Counted from the stretch's first letter, positions 1 to 6,582 are shown. The stretch is DNA of 8,424 nt from Alphaproteobacteria bacterium (GCA_030425945.1 JAUHZL010000104.1:1-8424), one strand, 5' to 3'. Numbers and translations are program-made. The notes: generated from the sequence alone by a model not told the origin.

Positions 1-698
1 AGAGCCAGCGCCGTGCCAAGGCGGCCTGGGACGACGGGCGGTTCGCGCGCTCGGTCATCACGGTGCGCGACATCAACGGGCTGCCGATCCTCGACCATGA
101 CGAGTACATGCGCCCGCAGACCGACATGCAGTCGCTCGGCGCGCTGAAGTCCAGCTTCAAGGACATGGGCGAGACCATGCCGGGCTTCGACAAGATCGCC
201 CTGATGAAATACCCGCACCTGGAGCGGATCGAGCATATCCACCATGCCGGGAACTCGTCCGGGATCGTGGACGGCTCGGCCGGCGTCCTGATCGGCTCGA
301 AGGCCTTCGGCGAGGCGCATGGCCTGAAGCCCCGCGCCCGCATCCGGGCCACCTGCAAGATCGGCACCGATCCGACGATCATGCTGACCGGCCCGGTGCC
401 CGCGACGCAGAAGATCCTCGCCGACAGCGGGATGGCCTTCTCGGACATCGACCTCTTCGAGGTGAACGAGGCGTTCTCGTCGGTGGTGCTGCGCTTCATC
501 CAGGCCTTCGACGCCGACCCGGCGGCGGTCAACCCGAACGGCGGCTCGATCGCGATGGGGCACCCGCTGGGCGCGACCGGCGCGATCATCCTCGGCACGC
601 TGCTCGACGAGCTGGAGCGGTCGGACAAGGAGACCGGTCTCGCCACGCTCTGCGTCGCCTCGGGGATGGGCGCCGCGACCATCATCGAGCGGGTCTGA
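1..698 (+). CDS. Thiolase (acetyl-CoA C-acyltransferase), 3' part
   Basis: The thiolase performs the last step of beta-oxidation, CoA-dependent cleavage of 3-ketoacyl-CoA to acetyl-CoA and a shortened acyl-CoA, or the reverse condensation. The reading frame is open from base 3 to the TGA at 696-698. The GTG at 63 is internal, because the codons before it already read as thiolase (SQRRAKAAWDDGRF). Visible family motifs are NEAF (465-476), GHPLGATGA with the catalytic His codon at 561-563, and the C-terminal catalytic Cys at 651-653. The N-terminal nucleophilic Cys lies outside the window. The C-terminal motif is C-V-A rather than the common C-x-G, which is closer to FadI / trifunctional-protein beta subunits (C-A-A). 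The order thiolase then hydratase/dehydrogenase also matches fadI-fadJ. The family is certain; chain-length preference cannot be told, so no symbol is given. Confidence 0.93.
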   Translation, partial: SQRRAKAAWDDGRFARSVITVRDINGLPILDHDEYMRPQTDMQSLGALKSSFKDMGETMPGFDKIALMKYPHLERIEHIHHAGNSSGIVDGSAGVLIGSKAFGEAHGLKPRARIRATCKIGTDPTIMLTGPVPATQKILADSGMAFSDIDLFEVNEAFSSVVLRFIQAFDADPAAVNPNGGSIAMGHPLGATGAIILGTLLDELERSDKETGLATLCVASGMGAATIIERV

Positions 699-710
699 GA
701 GGTCGGCGCG

Positions 711-1202
711 ATGCCCGGGGACACCACCGACGCGGTTGCGCTGAACCTGTTCCGGTCGCTGACGGCGGCCCTGGAACAGGCGGTCGCCGCGCGCGACATG
801 GACGCGCTCGGCGGCCATTTCGCGCTGCCGGTGGCGTTCCGCACGCATGTCGTCGACATCCGCGCCGAAACCCGGGACCAGCTGATGCAGGCGCTGACCC
901 CGCCGCTGGAGGCGATGTGCGCGCAGGGCATGACGCGGCTCGACCTGATCCCGGTCTGGGCCGGGTTCCACGGGCCGAACGTGCTGCGCGGCTTCGTCGA
1001 GGTGCGGGCGATGGACGGGACGGCCCCGGTGGTGGCCGCGTTCCAGGCGATGCTGATCCTCGAACTCTACCAGGGCGCGGTGCGGATCACCCATATCGAC
1101 AGCGCGCTGAAGAACCCCGAGTGGCCGGTCGGCCTGCCCGACCCGGCCCCGGAACTGCCGTACCGCGATGCGCGCTACACACCGGACCGGAGGGAACACT
1201 GA
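711..1202 (+). CDS. NTF2/SnoaL-like small protein of unknown function
   Basis: This 163-residue protein is predicted cytosolic, with no signal peptide or membrane segment. I do not recognise a named family. Its layout suggests the NTF2/SnoaL cone fold: amphipathic helices at about residues 8-28 and 56-72, a short strand pair around 38-51 (LPVAFRTHVVDI), then strands at about 75-84, 91-101 and 107-130 ending in ELYQGAVRITHIDSAL, a typical last-strand pattern. The C-terminus (135-163) is Pro-rich and probably unstructured. The start is supported by AGAGG at 698-702, 8 bases before the ATG and overlapping the thiolase stop. Its stop overlaps the next gene's start as TGATG. The same fold order recurs in the gene at 1678-2148, so the two look like diverged paralogues around a cupin. 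A role as an acyl-CoA or ketone-handling enzyme or binding protein would fit the operon but is inference. Confidence 0.8.
   Translation: MPGDTTDAVALNLFRSLTAALEQAVAARDMDALGGHFALPVAFRTHVVDIRAETRDQLMQALTPPLEAMCAQGMTRLDLIPVWAGFHGPNVLRGFVEVRAMDGTAPVVAAFQAMLILELYQGAVRITHIDSALKNPEWPVGLPDPAPELPYRDARYTPDRREH
1189..1194 (+). promoter_or_regulatory. Ribosome binding site of the cupin gene
   Basis: GGAGGG lies 7 bases before the ATG at 1202. It fixes the cupin start there and not at the GTG at 917, which begins the same open frame but would add about 95 residues of Arg-rich, non-cupin sequence. Confidence 0.7.
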
Positions 1203-1681
1203 TGCCCAGGCTCGATCTGTCGGCGGCGCCGGAGAAGACCGGCTCGATCTATCCCGCGCCCTATGCCGCGCAGATGGCGGGGCGGCGCTCGCTGCGGCTG
1301 GGAGAGGCCGGCGGGCTGACGCAGTTCGGCGTCAACCTCGTCATCCTCGATCCCGGCGCGGTCTCGAGCCTGCGCCACTGGCACCTGAAGGAAGACGAGT
1401 TCGTCATGGTCACGCAGGGCGTGCTGCACCTCGTCGAGGACGAGGGCGCGACCGAGATGCACCCGGGCGACTGCGCCGCCTTCCCGGCGAACGTGCCGAA
1501 CGGCCACCGGTTCGAGAACCGCTCGGCCGCCGAGGGCCGGTTCCTCGTGATCGGCTCGAAGATGCCGGACGAGGAAGCGACCTATTCGGACGTGGACCTC
1601 AAGGTGCGGCTGACGCGCGACGGCGCGATCTTCACGCGCCGCGACGGCTCGCCGCTCGAGACAGGGGAGACACCGGAATGA
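1202..1681 (+). CDS. Single-domain cupin protein
   Basis: This 159-residue protein has one cupin beta-barrel. Motif 1 is fully present as H59-W-H61, then E66 and G73, matching HxH(x)4E(x)6G. Motif 2 is PGDCAAFPANVPNGH, with H102 as the fourth metal ligand and N106. With all four ligands kept, it probably binds a divalent metal (Fe, Mn, Ni or Zn). The substrate is unknown. It resembles the small stand-alone cupins common in alphaproteobacteria, with an N-terminal GLTQFGVNL segment and a C-terminal FTRRDGSPL segment. Such proteins may be dioxygenases, isomerases, epimerases or ligand-binding proteins. No DNA-binding domain is attached. The start overlaps the preceding stop by one base (TGATG) and the stop overlaps the next start by four (ATGA), so translation is probably coupled across the three small genes. 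Confidence 0.88.
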   Translation: MPRLDLSAAPEKTGSIYPAPYAAQMAGRRSLRLGEAGGLTQFGVNLVILDPGAVSSLRHWHLKEDEFVMVTQGVLHLVEDEGATEMHPGDCAAFPANVPNGHRFENRSAAEGRFLVIGSKMPDEEATYSDVDLKVRLTRDGAIFTRRDGSPLETGETPE

Positions 1682-2148
1682 CGGGATCCGCCACCGCGAT
1701 CTACCAGCGCAACCTCGACGCGGTCTCGACCGCGCTGATGTCGGGCTTCTTCGACAGCTGCTTCGCGCACATGGCCGTGCCGCATGTCCTCGAGGTCGCC
1801 GATGGCGAGCACGTCGCGACCTGCGACGCGGACCTGCTGCGCATGCTGACCGCGATCCGCGATCACCTGCGGCGCGCCCGCGCGACCCATTACATCCGGC
1901 TCTGCACCGGGGCCGCCTTCACCGCGCCCGACCGAATCGAGGGCCGGCACGACACCCACGCGCTGTGCAACGGGCACTACTGCCACACGCCCTACAGCAT
2001 CGAGATGGTCCTCGAGCGGCAGGCCGACGGCCTGTGGCGCGCGACACGCACGATCGCGGACCAGTCGACGCTGACCCTGCCGGGGGCGCGCAAGGTCTCT
2101 GCCCCGGCCCCCATTGCCCCCCGCCCGGCGGGTGGCCCTCTCAACTGA
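1678..2148 (+). CDS. Second NTF2/SnoaL-like small protein
   Basis: This 156-residue cytosolic protein has unknown function. The ATG at 1678 overlaps the cupin stop (ATGA), and AGGGGAG at 1663-1669 lies 8 bases upstream. The open frame extends further left to 1168, but that part only shadows the cupin. Its layout parallels the gene at 711: an N-terminal helix (about 8-30), AVPHVLEVADGEHV in place of LPVAFRTHVVDI, a second helix (51-68), paired strands THYIRLCTGAAF and RIEGRHDTHAL, and final strands YSIEMVLERQADGLWRATRTIAD. This is the usual NTF2-like ending. It is rich in His and Cys at 91-103 (HDTHALCNGHYCH), which could line a pocket or bind metal. The tail (136-156) is Pro/Ala-rich. Function by context only: a partner of the cupin and of the beta-oxidation enzymes. 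Confidence 0.78.
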   Translation: MTGSATAIYQRNLDAVSTALMSGFFDSCFAHMAVPHVLEVADGEHVATCDADLLRMLTAIRDHLRRARATHYIRLCTGAAFTAPDRIEGRHDTHALCNGHYCHTPYSIEMVLERQADGLWRATRTIADQSTLTLPGARKVSAPAPIAPRPAGGPLN

Positions 2149-2156
2149 CGACATCC

Positions 2157-2160
2157 AGGA
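2157..2160 (+). promoter_or_regulatory. Ribosome binding site of the fadJ-like gene
   Basis: AGGA lies 8 bases before the ATG at 2169 and supports that start. The in-frame ATG at 2160 overlaps this AGGA and has no better site of its own. The 20-bp gap after the preceding gene shows no terminator, so read-through is expected. Confidence 0.5.
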
Positions 2161-2168
2161 TGCTTCCC

Positions 2169-4367
2169 ATGACCGACTTCACGCTTGAAAAACACGCCGA
2201 CGGCGTTGCCGTCATCACCTGGGACTGCCCCGGAAAGTCGATGAACGTCCTGACCCGCGAGGCCTTCGCGCTGGTCGAGGGGTATCTCGACGACTGCCTC
2301 GCCGACGACGCGGTGAAGGGCATCGTCATCACCTCGGGCAAGCCCGACTTCGCGGGCGGCATGGACCTGAACGTGCTGGCGCAGATCCGCGAGGAGGGCG
2401 GCGAGGACCCCGCCCCGGTGACCTTCGAGTTCATCATGAACGGCCACCGCATCCTGCGGAAGATCGAGCGCGCGGGCATGGACCCGAAGACGCTGAAGGG
2501 CGGCAAGCCGATCGCGACCGCCCTGCCCGGCACCACCATGGGCATCGGCTACGAGATCGCGCTGGCGACCCACCGCATCTTCGCCGCGCCGAACCCCAAG
2601 GCGCGGATCGGCCTGCCCGAGATCATGGTCGGCCTCTTCCCGGGCGCGGGCGGCACCACCCGGCTGGTGCGCAAGATGGGGGCGATGGCGGCCTCGCCCT
2701 ACCTGCTGGAGGGCAAGACGCTGGAGCCCGCCAAGGCCAAGGCGGCGGGGCTGATCGACGAGGTGGCCGAGGACCCGGTGCAGGCAGCGCGTGACTGGGT
2801 GCTGGCGGCGAAGGACGCCGACATCGTCAAGCCGTGGGACCAGAAGGGCTACAAGATGCCCGGCGGCGCGCCCTACCACCCGGCGGGCTTCATGACCTTC
2901 GTCGGGGCCTCGGCGATGGTGAACGCCAACACCTGGGGCGTCTACCCGGCGGCGAAGGCGTTGCTGGCGGCGGCCTACGAGGGCGCGCTGGTGCCGTTCG
3001 ACACCGCGCTGAAGATCGAGGCGCGGCACTTCACCTCGGTGCTTCTGAACCCGTCGTCGAGCGCGATGATCCGGTCGCTGTTCCTGAACAAGAGCGCGCT
3101 GGAGAAGGGCGCGGTGCGACCCGCCGACGTGGCCGACCAGCGCGTGACCAAGCTGGGCGTGCTCGGCGCGGGCATGATGGGCGCGGGCATCGCCTATGTC
3201 GCGGCGAAGGCCGGGATCGAGACGGTGCTGATCGACCAGCAGCAGGCCGCCGCCGACAAGGGCAAGGCCTATTCCGAGTCGCTGCTCGACAAGGCCATCG
3301 CGCGCCGCAAGTCGACGCCCGAAGCCAAGGCCGCGCTGCTGGAGCGGATCACCGCGACCACCGACTATGCCGCGCTGAAGGGCTGCGACCTGATCGTGGA
3401 GGCGGTGTTCGAGGATCCGGCGATCAAGGCCGAGGTGACCGCGAAGGCGGAAGCGGCGGCCGGGCCGGACGTGATCTTCGCCACCAACACCTCGACCCTG
3501 CCGATCACCGAGCTGGCGCGCGCCTCGTCGAACGCCGGGCAGTTCATCGGCATCCACTTCTTCTCGCCGGTGGACAAGATGATGCTGGTCGAGATCATCC
3601 GGGGCAAGGAGACCGGGGACCGGGCGGTGGCCAAGGCGCTCGACTTCGTGCGCCAGATCCGCAAGACGCCGATCGTGGTGAACGATGCGCGCTTCTTCTA
3701 CGCCAACCGCTGCATCATCCCCTACATCAACGAGGGCATCCGCCTGCTGGCCGAGGGCACCGCGCCCGCGCTGATCGAGAACGCCGCCAAGCTGCTCGGC
3801 TTCCCGCTGGGGCCGCTGCAACTGGTGGACGAGACCTCGATCGACCTGGGCGTGAAGATCGCCAAGGCGACCAAGGCCGCGATGGGCGACGCCTATCCCG
3901 ACGGCGCGGTGGACGAGGTGCTGTTCTGGATGGCGGGCGAAGGCCGGCTGGGCAAGAAGTCGAACGCCGGCTTCTACGCCTATGACGAGGCCGGCAAGCG
4001 GACCGGGCTGTGGGAGGGCCTCGCCGCCCGCTACCCGCTGGCCGACACCCAGCCCGACCTGACCGAGGTGCAGCACCGGCTGATGTTCGCGCAGGTGCTG
4101 GAGGCGGTCCGGGCGCTGGAAGAGGGCGTGCTGATGGACATCCGCGAAGGCGATGTCGGCGCGATCCTCGGCTGGGGCTTCGCGCCGTGGTCGGGCGGTC
4201 CGTTCTCGTGGCTCGACATGCTGGGCACGCCCTATGCCGCCGAGCGCGCCGCGGACCTCGCCGAGGCCCACGGTCCCCGCTTCGCCTGCCCGCCGCTGCT
4301 GGCGGAGATGGGCAAGAAGGGCCAGAGCTTCTACAAGCGCTTCGCGGCGCAGGCCGAGGCGGCCTGA
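2169..4367 (+). CDS. fadJ: Enoyl-CoA hydratase / 3-hydroxyacyl-CoA dehydrogenase
   Basis: This 732-residue two-domain alpha subunit of the beta-oxidation complex hydrates 2-enoyl-CoA to 3-hydroxyacyl-CoA and oxidises it with NAD+ to 3-ketoacyl-CoA, the substrate of the thiolase encoded upstream. The N-terminal crotonase domain (about 1-200) has both catalytic glutamates, E129 in GIGYEIALA and E151 in LPEIMVGLFPGAGG. A linker of about 120 residues follows. The dehydrogenase Rossmann fold starts near 327 with G333-A-G335-M-M-G338. H463 in GIHFFSPVDKMM is the catalytic His. The C-terminal dehydrogenase domains include NRCIIPYINEG and a second repeat ending at 732. Length fits FadB (729) and FadJ (714). 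The symbol fadJ is chosen because the thiolase precedes it, as in fadIJ; fadB is the alternative. The ATG at 2169 is preferred over the one at 2160. It is probably the last gene of the operon. Confidence 0.95.
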   Translation: MTDFTLEKHADGVAVITWDCPGKSMNVLTREAFALVEGYLDDCLADDAVKGIVITSGKPDFAGGMDLNVLAQIREEGGEDPAPVTFEFIMNGHRILRKIERAGMDPKTLKGGKPIATALPGTTMGIGYEIALATHRIFAAPNPKARIGLPEIMVGLFPGAGGTTRLVRKMGAMAASPYLLEGKTLEPAKAKAAGLIDEVAEDPVQAARDWVLAAKDADIVKPWDQKGYKMPGGAPYHPAGFMTFVGASAMVNANTWGVYPAAKALLAAAYEGALVPFDTALKIEARHFTSVLLNPSSSAMIRSLFLNKSALEKGAVRPADVADQRVTKLGVLGAGMMGAGIAYVAAKAGIETVLIDQQQAAADKGKAYSESLLDKAIARRKSTPEAKAALLERITATTDYAALKGCDLIVEAVFEDPAIKAEVTAKAEAAAGPDVIFATNTSTLPITELARASSNAGQFIGIHFFSPVDKMMLVEIIRGKETGDRAVAKALDFVRQIRKTPIVVNDARFFYANRCIIPYINEGIRLLAEGTAPALIENAAKLLGFPLGPLQLVDETSIDLGVKIAKATKAAMGDAYPDGAVDEVLFWMAGEGRLGKKSNAGFYAYDEAGKRTGLWEGLAARYPLADTQPDLTEVQHRLMFAQVLEAVRALEEGVLMDIREGDVGAILGWGFAPWSGGPFSWLDMLGTPYAAERAADLAEAHGPRFACPPLLAEMGKKGQSFYKRFAAQAEAA

Positions 4368-4381
4368 GGCGCGGGTCTTCC

Positions 4382-4405
4382 GGGGTGCGTGTCCGCACGC
4401 ACCCC
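4382..4405. terminator. Perfect hairpin in the convergent gap
   Basis: GGGGTGCGTG (4382-4391) and CACGCACCCC (4396-4405) form a perfect 10-bp, GC-rich stem with a 4-base loop (TCCG). It lies in the 49-bp gap between the ends of the fadJ-like gene and znuB, where a bidirectional terminator is expected. Neither side has a T-run, so it is not a classic intrinsic terminator. It could still stop polymerase, block 3' exonucleases or act together with Rho. Confidence 0.6.
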
Positions 4406-4416
4406 CTCCCCCGTCC

Positions 4417-5220
4417 CTACGCCTGCCGTCCCCGGCGCAGCCCGGCCACGAGGCTGGTCGCGACGAAGCACAGTGCCGCGACGCAGACGATCGACGGACC
4501 CGCGGGCGTGTCGAACACGTAGGCCGCCCGCAGGCCGACCAGCGCCGAGGCCGCCCCGATCCCGGCGGCCGTCAGGGCCATCCCCTCCGGCGTGCGGGCC
4601 AGCGGGCGGGCGGCGGCGGCGGGGATGATCAGCAGCGCCGCGATGAGCAGCGCGCCGACCACCTTGATCGCGACGGCGACTGTGATCGCCAGCGCCAGCG
4701 TCAGCACCAGTTGCTCGCGCCTCGGGTCGATGCCGCTGGCATGGGCCAGTTCCTCGTTCAGGGTCGCGGTCAGCAGCGCCGACCAGCGCCAGCCGATCAG
4801 CGCCACCACCAGCGCCGCGCCGCCCCAGATCACCGCGAGATCGCCCTGCGACACGGCGAGGATATCCCCGAAGAGATAGGCCATCAGGTCGATGCGGATG
4901 CCCGACAGGAAGGACACCGCGACCAGCCCGAAGGCCAGCGCGGAATGCGCCAGGACGCCCAGCAGCGTGTCCATCGCGTAGCCGCGCCCGCTGAGGGCCG
5001 AGACGGTCAGCGCCATCACCAGCGCCACCGCCATCGCGCCGGGAAAGACCGACATCTCGAGCGCCAGCGACAGCGCGACGCCGAGGATCGCGGCATGCGC
5101 CGTCGCGTCGCCGAAATAGGCCATCCGCCGCCAGACCACGAAGCTGCCGAGCGGGGCGGCGGCCAGTGCCACCCCGATCCCGGCCAGCGTGGCGCGGACC
5201 ATGAAATCGTCGAGGATCAT
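4417..5220 (-). CDS. znuB: Zinc ABC transporter permease ZnuB
   Basis: This 267-residue inner-membrane permease of the ABC-3 (metal) family forms the channel for zinc delivered by ZnuA and is powered by ZnuC. About eight or nine hydrophobic segments are visible, near residues 10-30, 38-56, 59-78, 87-106, 127-147, 169-185, 187-206, 214-234 and 242-260. Family signatures are RRMAYFGDATAHAAILG (31-47), DLMAYLFGDIL (111-121), NEELAHASGID (155-165) and KVVGALLIAALLIIPAAAAR (186-205). The length is usual for ZnuB. The ATG overlaps the znuC stop by four bases (ATGA, 5217-5220), pointing to translational coupling and equal output. It is the last gene of the zur-znuC-znuB operon. Other metals (Mn, Fe) are possible for the family, but the neighbouring zur and the His-rich partners argue for zinc. 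Confidence 0.94.
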   Translation of the reverse strand: MILDDFMVRATLAGIGVALAAAPLGSFVVWRRMAYFGDATAHAAILGVALSLALEMSVFPGAMAVALVMALTVSALSGRGYAMDTLLGVLAHSALAFGLVAVSFLSGIRIDLMAYLFGDILAVSQGDLAVIWGGAALVVALIGWRWSALLTATLNEELAHASGIDPRREQLVLTLALAITVAVAIKVVGALLIAALLIIPAAAARPLARTPEGMALTAAGIGAASALVGLRAAYVFDTPAGPSIVCVAALCFVATSLVAGLRRGRQA

Positions 5221-6017
5221 TCCGCGGCCTCCGTCGCCTTGTGGTCGTGGCCGTGGGAATGGCCGTGGTCATGGGAATGGGAATGGCCATGCCCGTGCGG
5301 GTCGCCCGGTCCGTGGCTGTGGTCGTGGTCGTGCCGGTAGAGGGCCAGCGCCCCGCCGGTGCCGGTGCCGAAGAGCGCGCGGTACTCGGGCGCGGTCGAG
5401 ACATGCTCGGGCGTGCCGTGGCAGCAGACATGGCCGTTCAGGCAGATCACCCGGTCGGAGGCGGCCATGACGACGTGCAACTCGTGGCTGATCATCAGCA
5501 CCGCGCAGCCGGTCTCGCGCCGGACCTCGTCGATCAGGCGGTAGAAGGCCGCCGAGCCGGGCTGGTCGAGGCCCGCCGTCGGCTCGTCCAGCAGCAGGAG
5601 CGTCGGCTTCGCCACCAGCGCCCGCGCGAGCAACACCCGCTGGGTCTGGCCGCCGGACAGGTCGGCCAGCTGGCGCGGCCCGAGGTCGGGCACGCCCGCC
5701 CGGGCCAGCGCCGCCGCGATGGTGGCCCGCGACGCGCCGCCCGGCAGGCGCAGGAAGCGCTCGACGGTGATCGGCAGGGTGGGATCGACATGCAGGCGCT
5801 GCGGCACGTAGCCCGGCACCAGGTCCGGGGCGCGGGTGATCCGCCCCGACGCGGGGCGCACCGAGCCGACGATGGCGCGCAGGAGCGTCGTCTTGCCCGA
5901 GCCGTTCGGGCCGACGATGGTGACGATCTCGCCCTTCTCGACGGTCAGGGCCACGTCGCGCAGCACCTCGGTCGCGCCGTAGCGGACGTGCAGGTTCTCG
6001 ACGGTCAGCAGGGTCAT
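5217..6017 (-). CDS. znuC: Zinc ABC transporter ATPase ZnuC, His-rich tail
   Basis: This 266-residue cytoplasmic ATPase drives zinc import through ZnuB. ABC motifs in order are Walker A GPNGSGKT (36-43), Q-loop Q73, signature LSGGQ (120-124), Walker B LLLLDE (140-145), D-loop GLD (149-151) and switch H178 in SHELH. All catalytic residues are intact. The segment CLNGHVCCHGTPEHV (192-206) is typical of ZnuC. The C-terminus carries 14 His within residues 229-259, mostly in every second position with Asp, Ser or Gly between. That is an apparent zinc-binding tail outside the ATPase fold. The start codon overlaps the zur stop as ATGA (6014-6017), and the stop overlaps the znuB start in the same way. 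Expression is presumably controlled by Zur from the promoter upstream of zur. Confidence 0.96.
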   Translation of the reverse strand: MTLLTVENLHVRYGATEVLRDVALTVEKGEIVTIVGPNGSGKTTLLRAIVGSVRPASGRITRAPDLVPGYVPQRLHVDPTLPITVERFLRLPGGASRATIAAALARAGVPDLGPRQLADLSGGQTQRVLLARALVAKPTLLLLDEPTAGLDQPGSAAFYRLIDEVRRETGCAVLMISHELHVVMAASDRVICLNGHVCCHGTPEHVSTAPEYRALFGTGTGGALALYRHDHDHSHGPGDPHGHGHSHSHDHGHSHGHDHKATEAAE

Positions 6018-6556
6018 GCGCCGGCCTCCGCCTCGGCGGTTTCGGCACAGGCCGGGCAGACGCCCAGCGCCTCGACCACGGTGCGCTCGATCCGGAAGCC
6101 GGTGGCGCGGGCGGCCTCGCCCAGCGCCCCGCGCGCAGGCGCCGACTGCGCCTCGGCCACCGCGTCGCAGAGGCGGCAGATCAGGAAGGCCGGGGAATGC
6201 GCGGCACCCGGATGGGCGCAGGCGATGAAGGCGTTCAGGCGTTCGATCTTGTGCGCGAAGCCGTGCGCCACGAGGAAGTCGAGCGCGCGGTAGGCCACCG
6301 GCGGCTGCGCGCCGAAACCCTCGGCATGGAGCCGTTGCAGCAGGTCATAAGCCCCCATCGCGCGGTGTTCGTGCAGCAGGATTTCCAGCGCCGCGCGACG
6401 GACCGGCGTGAAGCGCAGCCCTTCGGCGGTGCACAGCTCCTCGGCCGCGGCGAGCGCGGTCGCGACGCAGGCGCCGTGGTCGTGGGCGTCGAACCCGACC
6501 GGCTCGGGCAGGGAGCCGGGGACCGGGGCGGATCCCTGGGACGTGCCACTTGTCAT
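6014..6556 (-). CDS. zur: Fur-family zinc repressor Zur
   Basis: This 180-residue transcriptional repressor of the Fur family should bind DNA as a zinc-loaded dimer and repress zinc uptake genes. The winged-helix domain spans about residues 32-105: LRFTPVRRAALEILL (47-61) and the recognition region QPPVAYRALDFLVAHG (84-99). The dimerisation and metal part has NAFIACAHPGAAH (108-120) and two CxxC pairs, CRLC (127-130) and CPAC (167-170), which form the structural zinc site in this family. An N-terminal extension of some 20 residues compared with E. coli Zur contains H25-D-H27-G-A-C30. The weak AGGA at 6568-6571 (reverse strand) is 11 bases from the ATG. It is the first gene of the operon with znuC and znuB and diverges from znuA, so it is probably autoregulated. 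Fur or Mur identity is less likely given the context. Confidence 0.93.
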   Translation of the reverse strand: MTSGTSQGSAPVPGSLPEPVGFDAHDHGACVATALAAAEELCTAEGLRFTPVRRAALEILLHEHRAMGAYDLLQRLHAEGFGAQPPVAYRALDFLVAHGFAHKIERLNAFIACAHPGAAHSPAFLICRLCDAVAEAQSAPARGALGEAARATGFRIERTVVEALGVCPACAETAEAEAGA

Positions 6557-6569
6557 GTTATCTCATTTC
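6552..6569. promoter_or_regulatory. Candidate Zur operator, zur-proximal dyad
   Basis: This 18-bp imperfect palindrome has matching positions in the pattern G-ATG--AT--CAT--C (10 of 18 self-symmetric), centred at 6560/6561. Its ATGTTAT core recalls the Zur boxes known from proteobacteria. It overlaps the zur start codon (6554-6556). A bound repressor there would obstruct early zur transcription. Assignment to Zur is inferred from position and core, not shown. Confidence 0.5.
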
Positions 6570-6582
6570 CTGTAGCGGGGCA

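Noticed and set aside
917..1201. N-terminal extension of the cupin frame, and similarly 1168-1677 before the second NTF2-like gene
   Set aside because: Both extensions overlap the preceding genes in another frame, read as Arg/Gly/Ala-rich sequence, and good ribosome sites sit just before 1202 and 1678.
1992..4271. A 759-codon open frame on the - strand, antisense to the fadJ-like gene
   Set aside because: It is Arg/His/Gly/Leu-rich without any recognisable domain and lies opposite a clear enzyme gene. In GC-rich DNA with G/C at third codon positions such long antisense frames arise by chance.
5233..5340. Repetitive DNA (gtggtcgtgg / atgggaatgg units) that could be a tandem repeat
   Set aside because: The units are irregular and are explained by the alternating His-x codons of the ZnuC tail.
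5241..6293. Long + strand frame across znuC and zur, and other frames opposite the zinc operon
   Set aside because: They are low-complexity shadows of ZnuC and Zur with no domain, ribosome site or operon logic.
6558..6566. Two-codon reading frame ATG-AGA-TAA just upstream of the zur start on the - strand
   Set aside because: The AGGA is only one base from this ATG, too close for initiation, and so short a frame arises easily by chance. It overlaps the dyad, which better explains the sequence.
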